Positions 41,701 through 50,614 of a DNA stretch of 64,000 nucleotides are shown here, piece by piece. Under the pieces are notes generated by a model. That model searched no databases and was not told the origin of the DNA. It worked only from the letters and a program-made list of their open reading frames with translations. The position numbers and the translations under genes were made by a program. The first letter of the stretch is position 1. The number at the start of each line of letters is the position of its first letter. This DNA comes from Bog-473 sp963834405. Lineage in GTDB: Bacteria > Actinomycetota > Acidimicrobiia > Acidimicrobiales > RAAP-2. The stretch lies in NCBI GenBank assembly GCA_963834405.1, contig CAWIBX010000003.1:62001-126000 (forward strand), read 5' to 3'.

Positions 41701-42635
41701 CCGCGACCCTCGACGAAGCGCAGGATCGTCCGGGACACCAACGAACCATGGCCCAGCGCGTTCGAGACGCGCCAATAGGCACCGCTCACGACATCGCCCG
41801 CGGCGAACACGCCCGGACGAGAAGTGGCCAGGTCCTCCTTGGCGACGATGAACCCGCGGCGATCGAGGTCGACCTGGCCGCGGAACACCTCCGTGGACGG
41901 ATCACGGGAGATCTTCACCACCAGCCCGCCCGCGGGGACGGTTCGGCGTTCTCCGGTTGCCGTGTGGACCAGGACCACCGCTTCCAGGTCTTCGCCTCCG
42001 TGCACCGCTTCGACTTCCCATCCCGCCCGGTCCTCGATCCGCGGCTCGGCTCTGAGCTGAGCCACGATGTCGTCTCTCGCGGTGAGCCGCTCCGAGCGGT
42101 GCGCCAGCAGAACGGACGACGCAACGGGGGCCAGCTCCAGTGCGTCGAGCGTGGCGCTGTCACCGCCGCCGACGACGACCACCGGCCGTCCCGCGAACCG
42201 GTCCGCATTCCCTTCGTCTTGATACGTCACGTCGCCCCCAAACGACCCATCGACCGCGGCCGCGAGCTGTTGCGGCACGGTGCCGCTGGCGAGGAGCAAC
42301 GCCTTCGCCTCGAAGCGCGTCCCGCTCGCCTCGACCCATCCCTCTGCCAAGCCGGCGGAGCTCACCCGGTGATCCAGCAGCACGCGATCACCGAGGCGTT
42401 CCGCGCTGCCGCGCAGCCCGACGCCGAGGTCGGCTCCGGTGGCATAGCGCCCGGTCGCCACGTTGTTCACCGGGTGCGTTATCTCGGGCAGCTGCCCGCC
42501 CAGCGCCCCGGTTGCCTCGAGCAGGACGACATCGAGCTGGATATCACTGCACTCGAGCGCCGCGCTCACTCCGGCCACGCCTCCGCCGACGATCACGACG
42601 TCGTGTTGACGTTCTGGCACGGTCGCTCCGATCAC
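41697..42635 (-). CDS. Thioredoxin reductase-like FAD-dependent oxidoreductase without CxxC
   Basis: A 312-residue flavoprotein. FAD site VVIVGGGVAGVSAALE, NAD(P)H site PVVVVGGGDSATLDALE, and the C-terminal FAD motif RPGVFAAGDVVSG give the TrxB architecture. The redox CxxC that true thioredoxin reductases carry just before the second Rossmann fold is missing; that stretch has no cysteines. It may resemble ferredoxin-NADP reductases or gliotoxin-type oxidases. GTG 42635 is the preferred start; GTG 42620 and longer forms are possible. First gene of a two-gene operon with DUF4254. Confidence 0.85.
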   Translation of the reverse strand: MIGATVPERQHDVVIVGGGVAGVSAALECSDIQLDVVLLEATGALGGQLPEITHPVNNVATGRYATGADLGVGLRGSAERLGDRVLLDHRVSSAGLAEGWVEASGTRFEAKALLLASGTVPQQLAAAVDGSFGGDVTYQDEGNADRFAGRPVVVVGGGDSATLDALELAPVASSVLLAHRSERLTARDDIVAQLRAEPRIEDRAGWEVEAVHGGEDLEAVVLVHTATGERRTVPAGGLVVKISRDPSTEVFRGQVDLDRRGFIVAKEDLATSRPGVFAAGDVVSGAYWRVSNALGHGSLVSRTILRFVEGRG

Positions 42636-42703
42636 TAGTCCAATAGGTTCTGGCGTCGCTGAAACCGACCCGGCAACCTCCGCATTATCAGTGCACGAAC
42701 CGG

Positions 42704-43016
42704 TCAGCTCAACCCACGGCAAAGCGGCAGCGTGCACGTGTAGGCCGAGGCCTGATCCCCGTAGAGCCGGCGGAGCATGAGCCGGCTCTGCCCGGCGCTG
42801 TGCTGCACCACGTCGCAGGCCGCTTCGAGCTCATCCTCAGACGACGCCGACACCGTCACGAAACCGGCGAACCGAAACGAGGCGTGGCCCTCGGCGAGCT
42901 CGGCTTCGCGGCGCGCCAGGACCTCCGACTCACGGGCGTGGCGCGCCGTCGATATGAACCCGCCGCGCCGGCGCAGCTCGGCGTCGGCCAGGTCTGATTT
43001 AGACCACCTGACGAAC
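42704..43016 (-). pseudogene. 3' remnant of an SCO6880-type conjugation gene
   Basis: The frame from 43016 to the TGA at 42704 encodes about 103 residues without any start codon, ending LRRLYGDQASAYTCTLPLCRGLS. This matches what I know of the C-terminus of SCO6880-family proteins, VirB4-related parts of actinobacterial type IV secretion clusters. AELRRRGGFISTARHA and EAELAEGHASFRFAGFVTVSA precede it. The upstream side stops at TAG 43017-43019, directly before the serine recombinase. The rest of the gene should lie at the other end of the inserted element. Confidence 0.72.
42991..43005. other. Probable attachment site (left end) of the serine-recombinase element
   Basis: GGTCT-GATTT-AGACC is an inverted repeat at the point where SCO6880-like coding similarity ends and 24 bases before the recombinase start. 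Large serine recombinases use short dyad att sites next to their own gene. The exact crossover dinucleotide cannot be read from one end. Confidence 0.45.
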
Positions 43017-43028
43017 TAGGATGGTTCT

Positions 43029-44636
43029 GTGGCCAAGACCAGGGACAATGTTCGTGCGGCCATCTATTGCCGGATCTCGAAAGACACCGAAGAACGTCGT
43101 CTCGGCGTCGAGCGCCAAGAGAAGGATTGTCGGAAGCTCTGTAGTGATCGTGGATGGACCGTGGTGGATGTCTACCCCGACAACGACATCAGTGCCGCCG
43201 ACCCGAAGCGAAAGCGCCCCGAGTACGACCGTCTCCTGAGGGACATCGCTAACGGTCGAGTTGATGCCGTTGCTGTCTACGCCGAGGATCGGCTGCATCG
43301 GCGACCAGCCGAGCTTGAAACGTTTGTTGCGGCCTGTGATGCGGCAGGGCTGACCAAGTTGGCTTCAGTCAGTGGCGACGTGAACCTAAACGACTCCGCA
43401 GCCCTCATGATGCTCAGAATAAAGGGGGCGTTGGCTGCGCATGAGGTAGCGGTCCTCCAAAAGCGGATTAAGCGCAAGCAGAAGGATAAGGCTGAACGAG
43501 GTGAGTTCCATGGTGGACGACGACCATTCGGTTACGAAGACAACGGCCTCGACATCAGGAAGAGTGAAGCAGTTCTAATACGAAAGGCTGCGAAGAAGAT
43601 CCTTGAAGGCGGCAGTCTCCGAGCGATTGCAACGGATTGGAACAAGCGGGGCATCAAGACCTCTTGGGGCAAGGCGATTAACGAGACAGGTCTTCGGAAG
43701 ACCTTGACAAGCCCCCGTGTAGCAGGGTTCAGCCAGTACCAAGGTGACATCATCGGCAAGGCGGCATGGGAACCGATTCTCGACGAAGTTACGTGGCAGC
43801 GTGTCCGCACAATCCTCATGGATCCTGCACGGCGAGCACCAAGGCCTAGCCGGGTCTACCCACTTCGTGGTGTTCTGAAGTGTGGCAAGTGTGGCCACTG
43901 GCTAGCTGCGAATCCCTCCAACACTGGCGCTCGTCGGTACGCATGTAAGACGAACCGGGGTGGCTGCGGGAGGTTGACCCTGACTGCCGATTACGTTGAA
44001 CGGTACGTCTTCAACCTGATCGTTCCCTTGGCTGACATGAGCGAAGTAAGAGAAGCTCTCCAAGCAGAAGAGGAAGGAACTACAGAGGAGCTTCAAGAGC
44101 TGGTTCTCGCTAAGGCCGAGGATGGGCAAAGGCTTAGCGAAATCGACGAGATGCACGCCAACGGTGAGATGACCTCGGAGAGCTATCGCAGACAAAGCAG
44201 GATCATAAATGAACGCATGGAAGCCATCGAAGCTCGAATAAACGCCCTCCACGGAAGAACGGCATTAGCTGAGTTCGGCGGCCAAGTTCAGCCCACTTGG
44301 GCGGATATGCCAGCGGATGACAAACGGTCCATCATTCGGAGCCTGATGGAGTGCATCGAAGTTGGCCCTGTGGTGAAGTTTGGCTCTAACAAGTTCGATC
44401 CGGATCGACTGAACTTCGTATGGCGCAAGCCTATCGACATCGAGAACGTCCATATCGCTTTCACCTCACTGCGAGCACGAGTCAAGGAAGGTATGCAGCG
44501 GAATCTTCGTGACCCGGACTACGTAAGCCATCTCGAAGATTCCTGGGGTGACTTCTGGCTCGAAGATCAGCCACCATCGCCGTATGACGGCATTGACCCG
44601 GAGACAGACCTCGGACTGATCATCAAAGACGCTTGA
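43029..44636 (+). CDS. Large serine recombinase (integrase)
   Basis: A 535-residue large serine recombinase. The resolvase domain opens AAIYCRISKDTEERRLGVERQ with nucleophile Ser17; AVYAEDRLHRR is the second active-site block. The recombinase domain (about 155-260) includes RRPFGYED; the zinc ribbon CGKCGHWLAAN plus CKTNRGGCG follows, then a coiled coil (about 340-410). Length and layout fit phage/ICE integrases. GTG 43029 is the start. Codon use is visibly less GC-biased than the genes to its left. A hairpin starts within its stop codon. Confidence 0.95.
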   Translation: MAKTRDNVRAAIYCRISKDTEERRLGVERQEKDCRKLCSDRGWTVVDVYPDNDISAADPKRKRPEYDRLLRDIANGRVDAVAVYAEDRLHRRPAELETFVAACDAAGLTKLASVSGDVNLNDSAALMMLRIKGALAAHEVAVLQKRIKRKQKDKAERGEFHGGRRPFGYEDNGLDIRKSEAVLIRKAAKKILEGGSLRAIATDWNKRGIKTSWGKAINETGLRKTLTSPRVAGFSQYQGDIIGKAAWEPILDEVTWQRVRTILMDPARRAPRPSRVYPLRGVLKCGKCGHWLAANPSNTGARRYACKTNRGGCGRLTLTADYVERYVFNLIVPLADMSEVREALQAEEEGTTEELQELVLAKAEDGQRLSEIDEMHANGEMTSESYRRQSRIINERMEAIEARINALHGRTALAEFGGQVQPTWADMPADDKRSIIRSLMECIEVGPVVKFGSNKFDPDRLNFVWRKPIDIENVHIAFTSLRARVKEGMQRNLRDPDYVSHLEDSWGDFWLEDQPPSPYDGIDPETDLGLIIKDA

Positions 44637-44660
44637 CGGTCAAGATCCTTCTTGATCGTC
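44635..44660 (+). terminator. Terminator hairpin after the integrase
   Basis: An 11-bp stem (GACGGTCAAGA with TCTTGATCGTC, one G-T pair) around TCCT overlaps the integrase TGA. There is no T tract after it. It would form on either strand but is placed to end integrase transcription. Confidence 0.55.
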
Positions 44661-45027
44661 GGCACTGAGATACGGCTCTGTGTGCGGCTTCGGCGATGGG
44701 TGACGAGCAGCCAGTCAATAACCTGCTCGAACCCGAGGCCAGGAAAAGTAGTTGGGCCTTGGCGGCTGATTCTCGTGCCGCCCTCTTCGGTCAAAACGAG
44801 AGAACCCTTCTTGCTCCGGGCGGTCCGCAGTCCACTTGCGTTACGACTTCGGTTAGCGATCTCGCCCGCTACACTGGGAACACGGCAGTCGGAAGGCGCT
44901 AGTTCGTCCCGCTGATTCCGCCCTGAATCGTCCATTGGACACCCCTGAATCCGCCCAACTGTTGGACGCCGGTCCCCTGACCGTGAGCTTTCCAAAACTC
45001 AGCCGGGTGTTGTTCCATCCCCCGAAC
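44661..45027. other. Non-coding gap between integrase and primase genes
   Basis: I see no convincing gene in these 367 bases. Short frames on both strands lack protein-like composition. There is a small hairpin GGCGGC-N10-GCCGCC at 44761-44782. The stretch presumably carries the primase promoter and, being beside the integrase, could hold excision-related sites. Confidence 0.4.
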
Positions 45028-46899
45028 ATGGTGGTCCCAATGAGAAGATGCGACAACGGCTCTGCTGACACATTTTGTACGACTTCCGGTAGCTCGCCTC
45101 CGATCCTCGATGCGGGCCTCGATTACATCGAGCTTCGAGGTTGGCCGGTACTGCCGGTCTATCCTCGCCGGAAGAATCCTTTCCTGGCAACGGGCTACAA
45201 AGAACTGCCGCCGCTCACCCCGGACGAGCTACGCCGGTACTTTGCCGAGACCCCCGATCTCAACATCGGGATGCACACGGGCGGGAACCTCATCGTTATC
45301 GACGTAGACGAGAAGCCCGGCAAGATGTCGGGCAGTAAGGCCCTGGCAGCCTTGGAAGCCATCTACGGTCCGGTGCCGCCAACGCTGACCTCGATCACGG
45401 GCGGAGGTGGGCGTCAACTGTTCTTCTACCTCCCACCGGGTTACGGACCGTTCGGAGACCGCTTGCCAGTGGTCGCCGAGTGGTTGCGCTCGCACCCTGA
45501 GGCTGACTCAGCCGGTGTAATCGACATTCGCAACGACGGACTGGTCGTCCTGCCACCGAGCATCCACGAGAACGGCAATCGGTACGCCTGGCTCGACCCG
45601 GACGCCGAAATCGCTACCCTGCCACTCGCCTGGTGCCAGACACCACTCGAAGATCCTGAGCGACCTACTCGTCGGCGCAGGCCCGCATCTCATAAGACAC
45701 CCCAGGATCTCGACCGCCGAGATGGCATCGCCCACCAACGGTTGGCCAACGTCGATGCGGATGCGTTGCTCGGTAAGGACACGCTGCTCCTACTCGAAGC
45801 CGAAGTGGAGAAGAGCACCGACCGCTCGCATCGTATGTGGCGGATCATCCTGGGGGCCGCCTCAGTACGGTTCGACATGGGCCGGCTCTACAACCTCATG
45901 GTCAACAGTCCACTCGCAGAAGGACTACGGGAGCATGGTGGCCGGGAATGGTTCGACGACAGGGTGATCGAGGCGCACCGGTATCTCGCCGAGAACATCC
46001 TCGCCGCCGAGGAGCTACGGGCCGAGATCGAAGAGTACGAGTGGACCACCACTCCGTACATGACCAAGACCGGGAGAACCTCGAAGGCAGCACCGAGGTC
46101 CATGAAGGTCGTTCTTCACGAGGCCCTAGACGAGGCCGTGCGCCAGATGACAACCGAACCCCTCCTCAACAAGTCCAAGATGGCCGTGGCCCTTGGCGTC
46201 AGTCGGAAAACCGTAGTGAAAGCCTTCGGGGGCGTGACCAAGCTCGGTTGGCTCGAAGAAGTCCCCGAGCCGAACCGCCACTTCGACGACCCCGTCATCT
46301 ACCGATTCCTGCCCGCTGAGTCCCGGCTCGCCGCCGAGTCAATGCATCTGGACTCATCCCTAGATGCAAAGACCCAGGACACTGCTGTACTGCCATCCGC
46401 TCTGTCCATTCCATCCATTCCCAAGATCCCTTCTACTGTCAGAGGGTGTAACCCTCTTGGGGTAGAGGCTTCTAAGGACTCTCTTAGTGAGAGCACAGCC
46501 ACGCTGTCTGCGCCGACCGGGGAGAATGCCGCTGAGGTCGTCCTGTTGAACTTCGAGGACCCGCCCGAGCCACCCCGGACGAAGAAGCGGGCTGATCCTT
46601 GGAGGACCAACACCTGCCGGAAGTGCGGGGAGCCGACCCTCACGATGCGGGACGCCGACGACCCTGACCGAGTCTTTCGGGTGGACGCCCAGCCATCGCC
46701 CATCGGCCACTGGATCGTCGTGGATGATCACTGGCAGATCCTTCAGGGCAAGGGGCGGACCGACCATGAGCGGAACCACGACGAGACCGGCCAGAGCTAC
46801 TACGCCTGGCACAACTGCTCGGCTCCACCGCAGCAGTCAGCCCAACCCACGGCAGTTACCACTGAGCCGTCATGCAACTCGAAGAAGTGGACCCGATGA
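45028..46899 (+). CDS. Bifunctional DNA primase/polymerase (Prim-Pol) replication protein
   Basis: About 623 residues. The N-terminal Prim-Pol (AEP) domain (about 25-220) begins LDAGLDYIELRGWPVLPVYPRRK and holds the acidic motif LIVIDVDEKPG and later VIDIRNDGLVVLPPSIHENGNRYAW. A middle helical region contains a winged-helix-like NKSKMAVALGVSRKTVVKAFGG. The C-terminus has a zinc-like CRKCGEPTL and a Ser/Thr/Pro-rich linker. Prim-Pol proteins replace helicase-loader initiators in actinobacterial integrative elements. Start is uncertain: ATG 45028 or 45040, with an open frame to 44935. Confidence 0.88.
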   Translation: MVVPMRRCDNGSADTFCTTSGSSPPILDAGLDYIELRGWPVLPVYPRRKNPFLATGYKELPPLTPDELRRYFAETPDLNIGMHTGGNLIVIDVDEKPGKMSGSKALAALEAIYGPVPPTLTSITGGGGRQLFFYLPPGYGPFGDRLPVVAEWLRSHPEADSAGVIDIRNDGLVVLPPSIHENGNRYAWLDPDAEIATLPLAWCQTPLEDPERPTRRRRPASHKTPQDLDRRDGIAHQRLANVDADALLGKDTLLLLEAEVEKSTDRSHRMWRIILGAASVRFDMGRLYNLMVNSPLAEGLREHGGREWFDDRVIEAHRYLAENILAAEELRAEIEEYEWTTTPYMTKTGRTSKAAPRSMKVVLHEALDEAVRQMTTEPLLNKSKMAVALGVSRKTVVKAFGGVTKLGWLEEVPEPNRHFDDPVIYRFLPAESRLAAESMHLDSSLDAKTQDTAVLPSALSIPSIPKIPSTVRGCNPLGVEASKDSLSESTATLSAPTGENAAEVVLLNFEDPPEPPRTKKRADPWRTNTCRKCGEPTLTMRDADDPDRVFRVDAQPSPIGHWIVVDDHWQILQGKGRTDHERNHDETGQSYYAWHNCSAPPQQSAQPTAVTTEPSCNSKKWTR

Positions 46900-47129
46900 C
46901 CACTTTCTATAGGGACGATCCTCGTCTGATTGCCATGGTCTGGATTGCACAAGGCGAGGAATGTGCCGTGTGCGGTCGGACCGATGTGGACCTCGCTGAT
47001 CGGCACATACCTGATCTACCACTCGACCTGACTCCTGACATCGACCTTGTTGAAGCCCGTGTCTGGTGCGGCGTGTGTATCGACTTTGCAATGCGTTTCA
47101 ACGATTACGACTGGGATGAGTCCCAATGA
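46896..47129 (+). CDS. Small protein with two CxxC motifs
   Basis: A 77-residue acidic protein with CAVCGR and WCGVCID, likely one zinc site. ATG 46896 overlaps the primase stop (ATGA), so it is translationally coupled to replication. A longer start at 46872 is possible. No family recognised. Confidence 0.6.
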   Translation: MTTFYRDDPRLIAMVWIAQGEECAVCGRTDVDLADRHIPDLPLDLTPDIDLVEARVWCGVCIDFAMRFNDYDWDESQ

Positions 47130-47343
47130 CCACCAGCCCCCAGGGCACACGTCCATGGCGATCATCTTTTTGCTGCTTCGCCACGAGCACCAAACGGATC
47201 ATCTTTTTGATTGCGGAACCAGGTCCTTCGGGGTCTTCTACGACGCTCTCTGGGCCGCTGAGGCGCTCTTCGAGGGTGGCGGAGCACTGAGGGTCCTCGA
47301 CCCGATATTGCGAGGCTCTACGGGCCTTCTAGGCGGCCTCTGA
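47116..47343 (+). CDS. Hypothetical small protein
   Basis: A 75-residue frame overlapping the previous gene by 14 bases, with MAIIFLLLRHEHQTDHLFDCG and DALWAAEALFEGGG. No homology recognised. Only the operon-like position and plausible composition support it. Confidence 0.3.
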   Translation: MSPNDHQPPGHTSMAIIFLLLRHEHQTDHLFDCGTRSFGVFYDALWAAEALFEGGGALRVLDPILRGSTGLLGGL

Positions 47344-47472
47344 GGGGAAGCTGCGAGGCCCTCTCGACGCCCTTCGATGGCAGCCCCGGACCACGATGCA
47401 ACATCGACGGACGGCGAGAACAGGGACCCGGCTACAGCCTACGGTCGAGTTCACGGCACACCAGATCGAGAC

Positions 47473-47500
47473 CAGACACCAGTGACCGGACACCCGTGAC
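47473..47500. repeat. Two tandem 14-bp near-repeats (iteron-like)
   Basis: CAGACACCAGTGAC is followed directly by CGGACACCCGTGAC (12 of 14 identical) in the 250-base gap downstream of the primase operon. The gap otherwise shows no gene. Such repeats near a replication protein can be origin sites, but two copies are weak evidence. Confidence 0.35.
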
Positions 47501-47596
47501 AGATCAGATCGGGCGGGACTTCAGCGACTAACCCGGCATCAAGGTTTCGATTGGTTGGTCCACCCAGTACAGGTGGCTACGGATGCTGCAAAAGGG

Positions 47597-48346
47597 ATGA
47601 TGAACCGCTCCTACGCAAGCACTGGCGCAGATTCCCAAGAAATGGCAAAGGCGTTGTTCCGTGGAAGGTTCATGCTCCTCGTTGAAAGACCAAGTTCTGG
47701 TGACGGCTGCTGGATATGGCGGGGACCGAGACATTCCTCGGGCGCAGGAAGATTCCTCTGGCGGATCGAAGACGGCGGGACCGGAAAGTACACCTACGCC
47801 CGCAGAGTCGCTTTCTTCCTCGCAGAGGGTGAGATACCGAGGTATCTGAAAAATCTGTGCGGCCACAAAATGTGCGTCAAGCCGTCTCACCACTGGCGGA
47901 AACCTTCCGAGCCGTTCAAGCCCAAGCCCCGAAAGGCAGTCCGTGGTCGGTCACAGCAACTCTCCGACGAAGAAGTCCGACACGTCCGCCTTCTGTCCAG
48001 CCTCGGCGGGGACGAAGACGAGATAGGCCGGCAATATGGTCTCAGCAAACGTCAAACGGCTGACATCGCCCTTGGCAGGGTGCGCCATGAGGCAGGGGGG
48101 CGAATCCGAACCTCCCGTCACCGAGGCATTCGCTATTACCACGATCAACACGAGCAAGAGCTGGCGTCGCTATCCATGCGACCTGACGAGCCGGTGGTCC
48201 CCCATTCCCCCGATGACCCCCCGTCTCAAGTGCATCTCTCACCCAGTAACGATCGAACAGGGTCTCCGGTCCCCCCTGGACGGCCGTTTCCTTCAATGTC
48301 TTACGGCCAGGATCGGAGACGCCTACCTCGAAATCGTCGGTGGTGA
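47597..48346 (+). CDS. HNH-type endonuclease with C-terminal HTH-like region
   Basis: About 249 residues. The first half follows phage HNH nucleases: GDGCWIWRGPRHSS, YTYARRVAFFLAEGEIPRYLKNLCGHKMCVKPSHHW, with Cys/His zinc ligands. A linker leads to LSDEEVRHVRLL and IGRQYGLSKRQTADIALGRV, a helix-turn-helix seen in homing-type HNH proteins. After about 48100 the frame becomes Pro/Arg-rich and may be out of frame; another frame gives a protein-like end at 48356. Start uncertain (47597 or 47642). Likely a mobile-element homing nuclease. Confidence 0.65.
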   Translation: MMNRSYASTGADSQEMAKALFRGRFMLLVERPSSGDGCWIWRGPRHSSGAGRFLWRIEDGGTGKYTYARRVAFFLAEGEIPRYLKNLCGHKMCVKPSHHWRKPSEPFKPKPRKAVRGRSQQLSDEEVRHVRLLSSLGGDEDEIGRQYGLSKRQTADIALGRVRHEAGGRIRTSRHRGIRYYHDQHEQELASLSMRPDEPVVPHSPDDPPSQVHLSPSNDRTGSPVPPGRPFPSMSYGQDRRRLPRNRRW

Positions 48347-48458
48347 ATCCCGCTGATCGAGCCCACGACAAGTCACGACTTCTGACTTCAATAGGACTGC
48401 ACGTCGGAGCACAGTGCGGACCGCATTGCCCTCCGCTCTCGCTTATCGCCAACGAAGG

Positions 48459-50147
48459 TCACGGGGTTCCGTTTGGCACGACGATCTCACCTCGCAGTTT
48501 TGGGTAAGGGAATGTCTTCACCTTGGCCTCAAAATCCCTTCGAAGGTGCCGGGTCTCTCGCTTGTCCCGCCCGAGCAAGTACACATAGCGATGCTTCACC
48601 AGCCCCTTCTTCGTCTTGGCTGCGGCCTGAGCATCTCTACCCGCCTGCCGGAGCTTCGCTTCGATCTCGTCAGGCATGTTCTTCCACAGCACTCCACCGC
48701 CACCAGGAGAACGCTGGAAGTCCCACCCATGCTTTTCGCACGTCAGGTCGCCACACCCCTCATCCCATTCGATACCAAGCTGTTCGGCGTACACCCTGTA
48801 CATCCGGCGATTCCGAAAGTACCGACTCGTCTGCAACCACTCACCTGGTTTCAATGGGTGCTCGTACTTTGTGGGGTCGCCCGTGAGACCGCAGTAGTAG
48901 AAGTTGCAGGCTTGGTACACGGTGCCGAGTTCCTTCGCCTCCGGGTCCGAATAACAGGTGAAGATCCGGTACTCGGTGTTGTGCACCATCCAGTCCATGG
49001 CACCGGAGATCATGTGCGAGGCCAGATACTTCGGGGACCACGAGACGCAGGCCCCTCGCTGGATCAGTCTCTCGGTCCCATCCTTTGAGGCATTGGGGTA
49101 GCCCATGACGACGACCCCGGCGAGGATGTTGCCGTAGTAGGCCCCGAAGTAGTGCGTCGGGAACTTGCCCATGTTGCCGAGCCACTCGTGACGCTTGATG
49201 AACTCGATGGCCGTACGCCATTCAGAGGACGGCTTGAAGATCGGTCGGATCTCGAAGTCGTGCACGGTCAACTCGGCGACCTGTTCCTCGGTGAGGCGAG
49301 CGTCTTTTAGATCCCCCGCACGGTTGCGTAAACGGATGTCGTACTGCCAGCAGTGTTCTTCGTCGTAGTCCTGGTAGCGCAACACCTGCCGTAATGCTCT
49401 GCGCTCTCTACGGTCGCCTTCGAAGTGGACGAACTTCCTCTTGCCCGGTCGCTTGACGATTTGCGCCCCAGCCTCGATCAGAGCAGCACGAGTGGTCTTC
49501 CGATGCCGTGCTGTTCTTTCGCTTATGACCTCACCATCGGGAAGGACATAGTTTTCGGTAGCTCTTGTGTCAGAGACCCTGAGCCAGTTGAGTGAGGAGT
49601 AGATGACGCCAGATTCCCCGGCTTCCGGATCGGCGTAGGCGTAGAAGATCTTCCAGCCATGCTCTTCAGAGGCCATCCTGACAGCACGAGAGATGAGGAA
49701 CGAAGCGGCATTGGGTGGAGCGTCAGGGACACACGCTCCACGCTCTAGGCAGATGGCAAGGTTTCGATACTGCTTGCCACAAACGTCTCTTGATTCAGGC
49801 GACATCGTGAAGCCGAACACGGTCACACCCAGTAGCGCCCCACTGGCCGATTTGAGACCGTAGCTGTAGGCACGTCGTGGCATGCTGCCGAGCCACTCGT
49901 AGCGAAGGATCAGCTGCTTGGCATCGGCGTTGGGTATCCGTTCGACATAGCAACCGGCGAGAGTGGGGACCTGCTCTCGAATGATCGACTGAAACGCTTG
50001 GTCTCGTGGACGAGTACGCCAGTAGTGAGCTTGCGATCTGTGAGCGTCCGAGCAATACCTCCTACGACGTCCCGTGTGGGGCTGATCGAACTCCACTCGA
50101 CATACGAGACACCGGCCACGTTTCGTGAGGAGTTTCGTGTCACTCAT
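48459..50147 (-). CDS. Tandem Mom-like acyltransferase (putative DNA base modification) with zinc finger
   Basis: A 562-residue protein. Residues 13-36 hold a zinc-finger pattern C-x2-C-x15-C-x3-H. Two related GNAT-like copies follow. Copy 1 (about 70-200) has LERGACVPDAPPNAASFLIS and YAYADPEAGESGVIYSSLNW. Copy 2 (about 310-430) has IQRGACVSWSPKYLASHMIS and CYSDPEAKELGTVYQACNFYY. These are the conserved parts of phage Mom-type proteins, which make N6-carbamoylmethyladenine in DNA. The C-terminal KHRYVYLLGRDKRETRHL with PYPK also recurs in that family. Known members have one copy. Two copies in one chain is unusual. Family call by pattern memory. Confidence 0.72.
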   Translation of the reverse strand: MSDTKLLTKRGRCLVCRVEFDQPHTGRRRRYCSDAHRSQAHYWRTRPRDQAFQSIIREQVPTLAGCYVERIPNADAKQLILRYEWLGSMPRRAYSYGLKSASGALLGVTVFGFTMSPESRDVCGKQYRNLAICLERGACVPDAPPNAASFLISRAVRMASEEHGWKIFYAYADPEAGESGVIYSSLNWLRVSDTRATENYVLPDGEVISERTARHRKTTRAALIEAGAQIVKRPGKRKFVHFEGDRRERRALRQVLRYQDYDEEHCWQYDIRLRNRAGDLKDARLTEEQVAELTVHDFEIRPIFKPSSEWRTAIEFIKRHEWLGNMGKFPTHYFGAYYGNILAGVVVMGYPNASKDGTERLIQRGACVSWSPKYLASHMISGAMDWMVHNTEYRIFTCYSDPEAKELGTVYQACNFYYCGLTGDPTKYEHPLKPGEWLQTSRYFRNRRMYRVYAEQLGIEWDEGCGDLTCEKHGWDFQRSPGGGGVLWKNMPDEIEAKLRQAGRDAQAAAKTKKGLVKHRYVYLLGRDKRETRHLRRDFEAKVKTFPYPKLRGEIVVPNGTP

Positions 50148-50213
50148 GGCTAAATCTTCGGCTCGTCAGATCGACTCCTGAAGCCTCAAATCGAAGGATG
50201 TAGGACCCTCCCG

Positions 50214-50474
50214 TCAGGGCTGCCCCTCGAACTCTTGAAGACCCTTCATTAGCTTCGCCAGATCGGTTTCCAGCGCAACGGCGAGACGGGCGATGTTGTT
50301 CAAGGACACGTTGCGCATGCCGGTCTCGACCTGACCCACGTAGGCCCGAGCGATCCCGGACTTCTCGGCGAATGCCTCCTGGGACAGGTCGAGTGCGAGC
50401 CGACGAGCCTTGACCCGTCTCCCGAACTCCTCATGAAGCGGTGACCGGGCGACCCGCTTGATGGCCATCCCCAA
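50214..50474 (-). CDS. XRE-family helix-turn-helix regulator
   Basis: An 86-residue Cro/CI-type protein; the helix-turn-helix is LDLSQEAFAEKSGIARAYVGQVETGMRN. Starts ATG 50474 or 50468. It lies 66 bases upstream of the Mom-like gene on the same strand, so it may control it or the secreted-protein gene transcribed away from it. Confidence 0.88.
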   Translation of the reverse strand: MGMAIKRVARSPLHEEFGRRVKARRLALDLSQEAFAEKSGIARAYVGQVETGMRNVSLNNIARLAVALETDLAKLMKGLQEFEGQP

Positions 50475-50614
50475 AGTGATGACCGATGGCGCAACCCGTG
50501 GCGACGCACTCTAAGTATCAGCAGAGCTAAAATCCCTTCAAGGCATGGGGGGATAGACGCAAATGGTACGGAGGGGCACCCTGGGACTTTTTGGCGGTCG
50601 AAGGCGGTTGGCGA

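Noticed and set aside
42777..43019. Small plus-strand frame before the integrase
   Set aside because: It is the mirror of the SCO6880-like remnant, whose minus-strand reading gives recognisable protein.
44567..44995. A 142-residue minus-strand frame overlapping the integrase end
   Set aside because: It overlaps the integrase 3' end and hairpin and has no recognisable motif or ribosome site.
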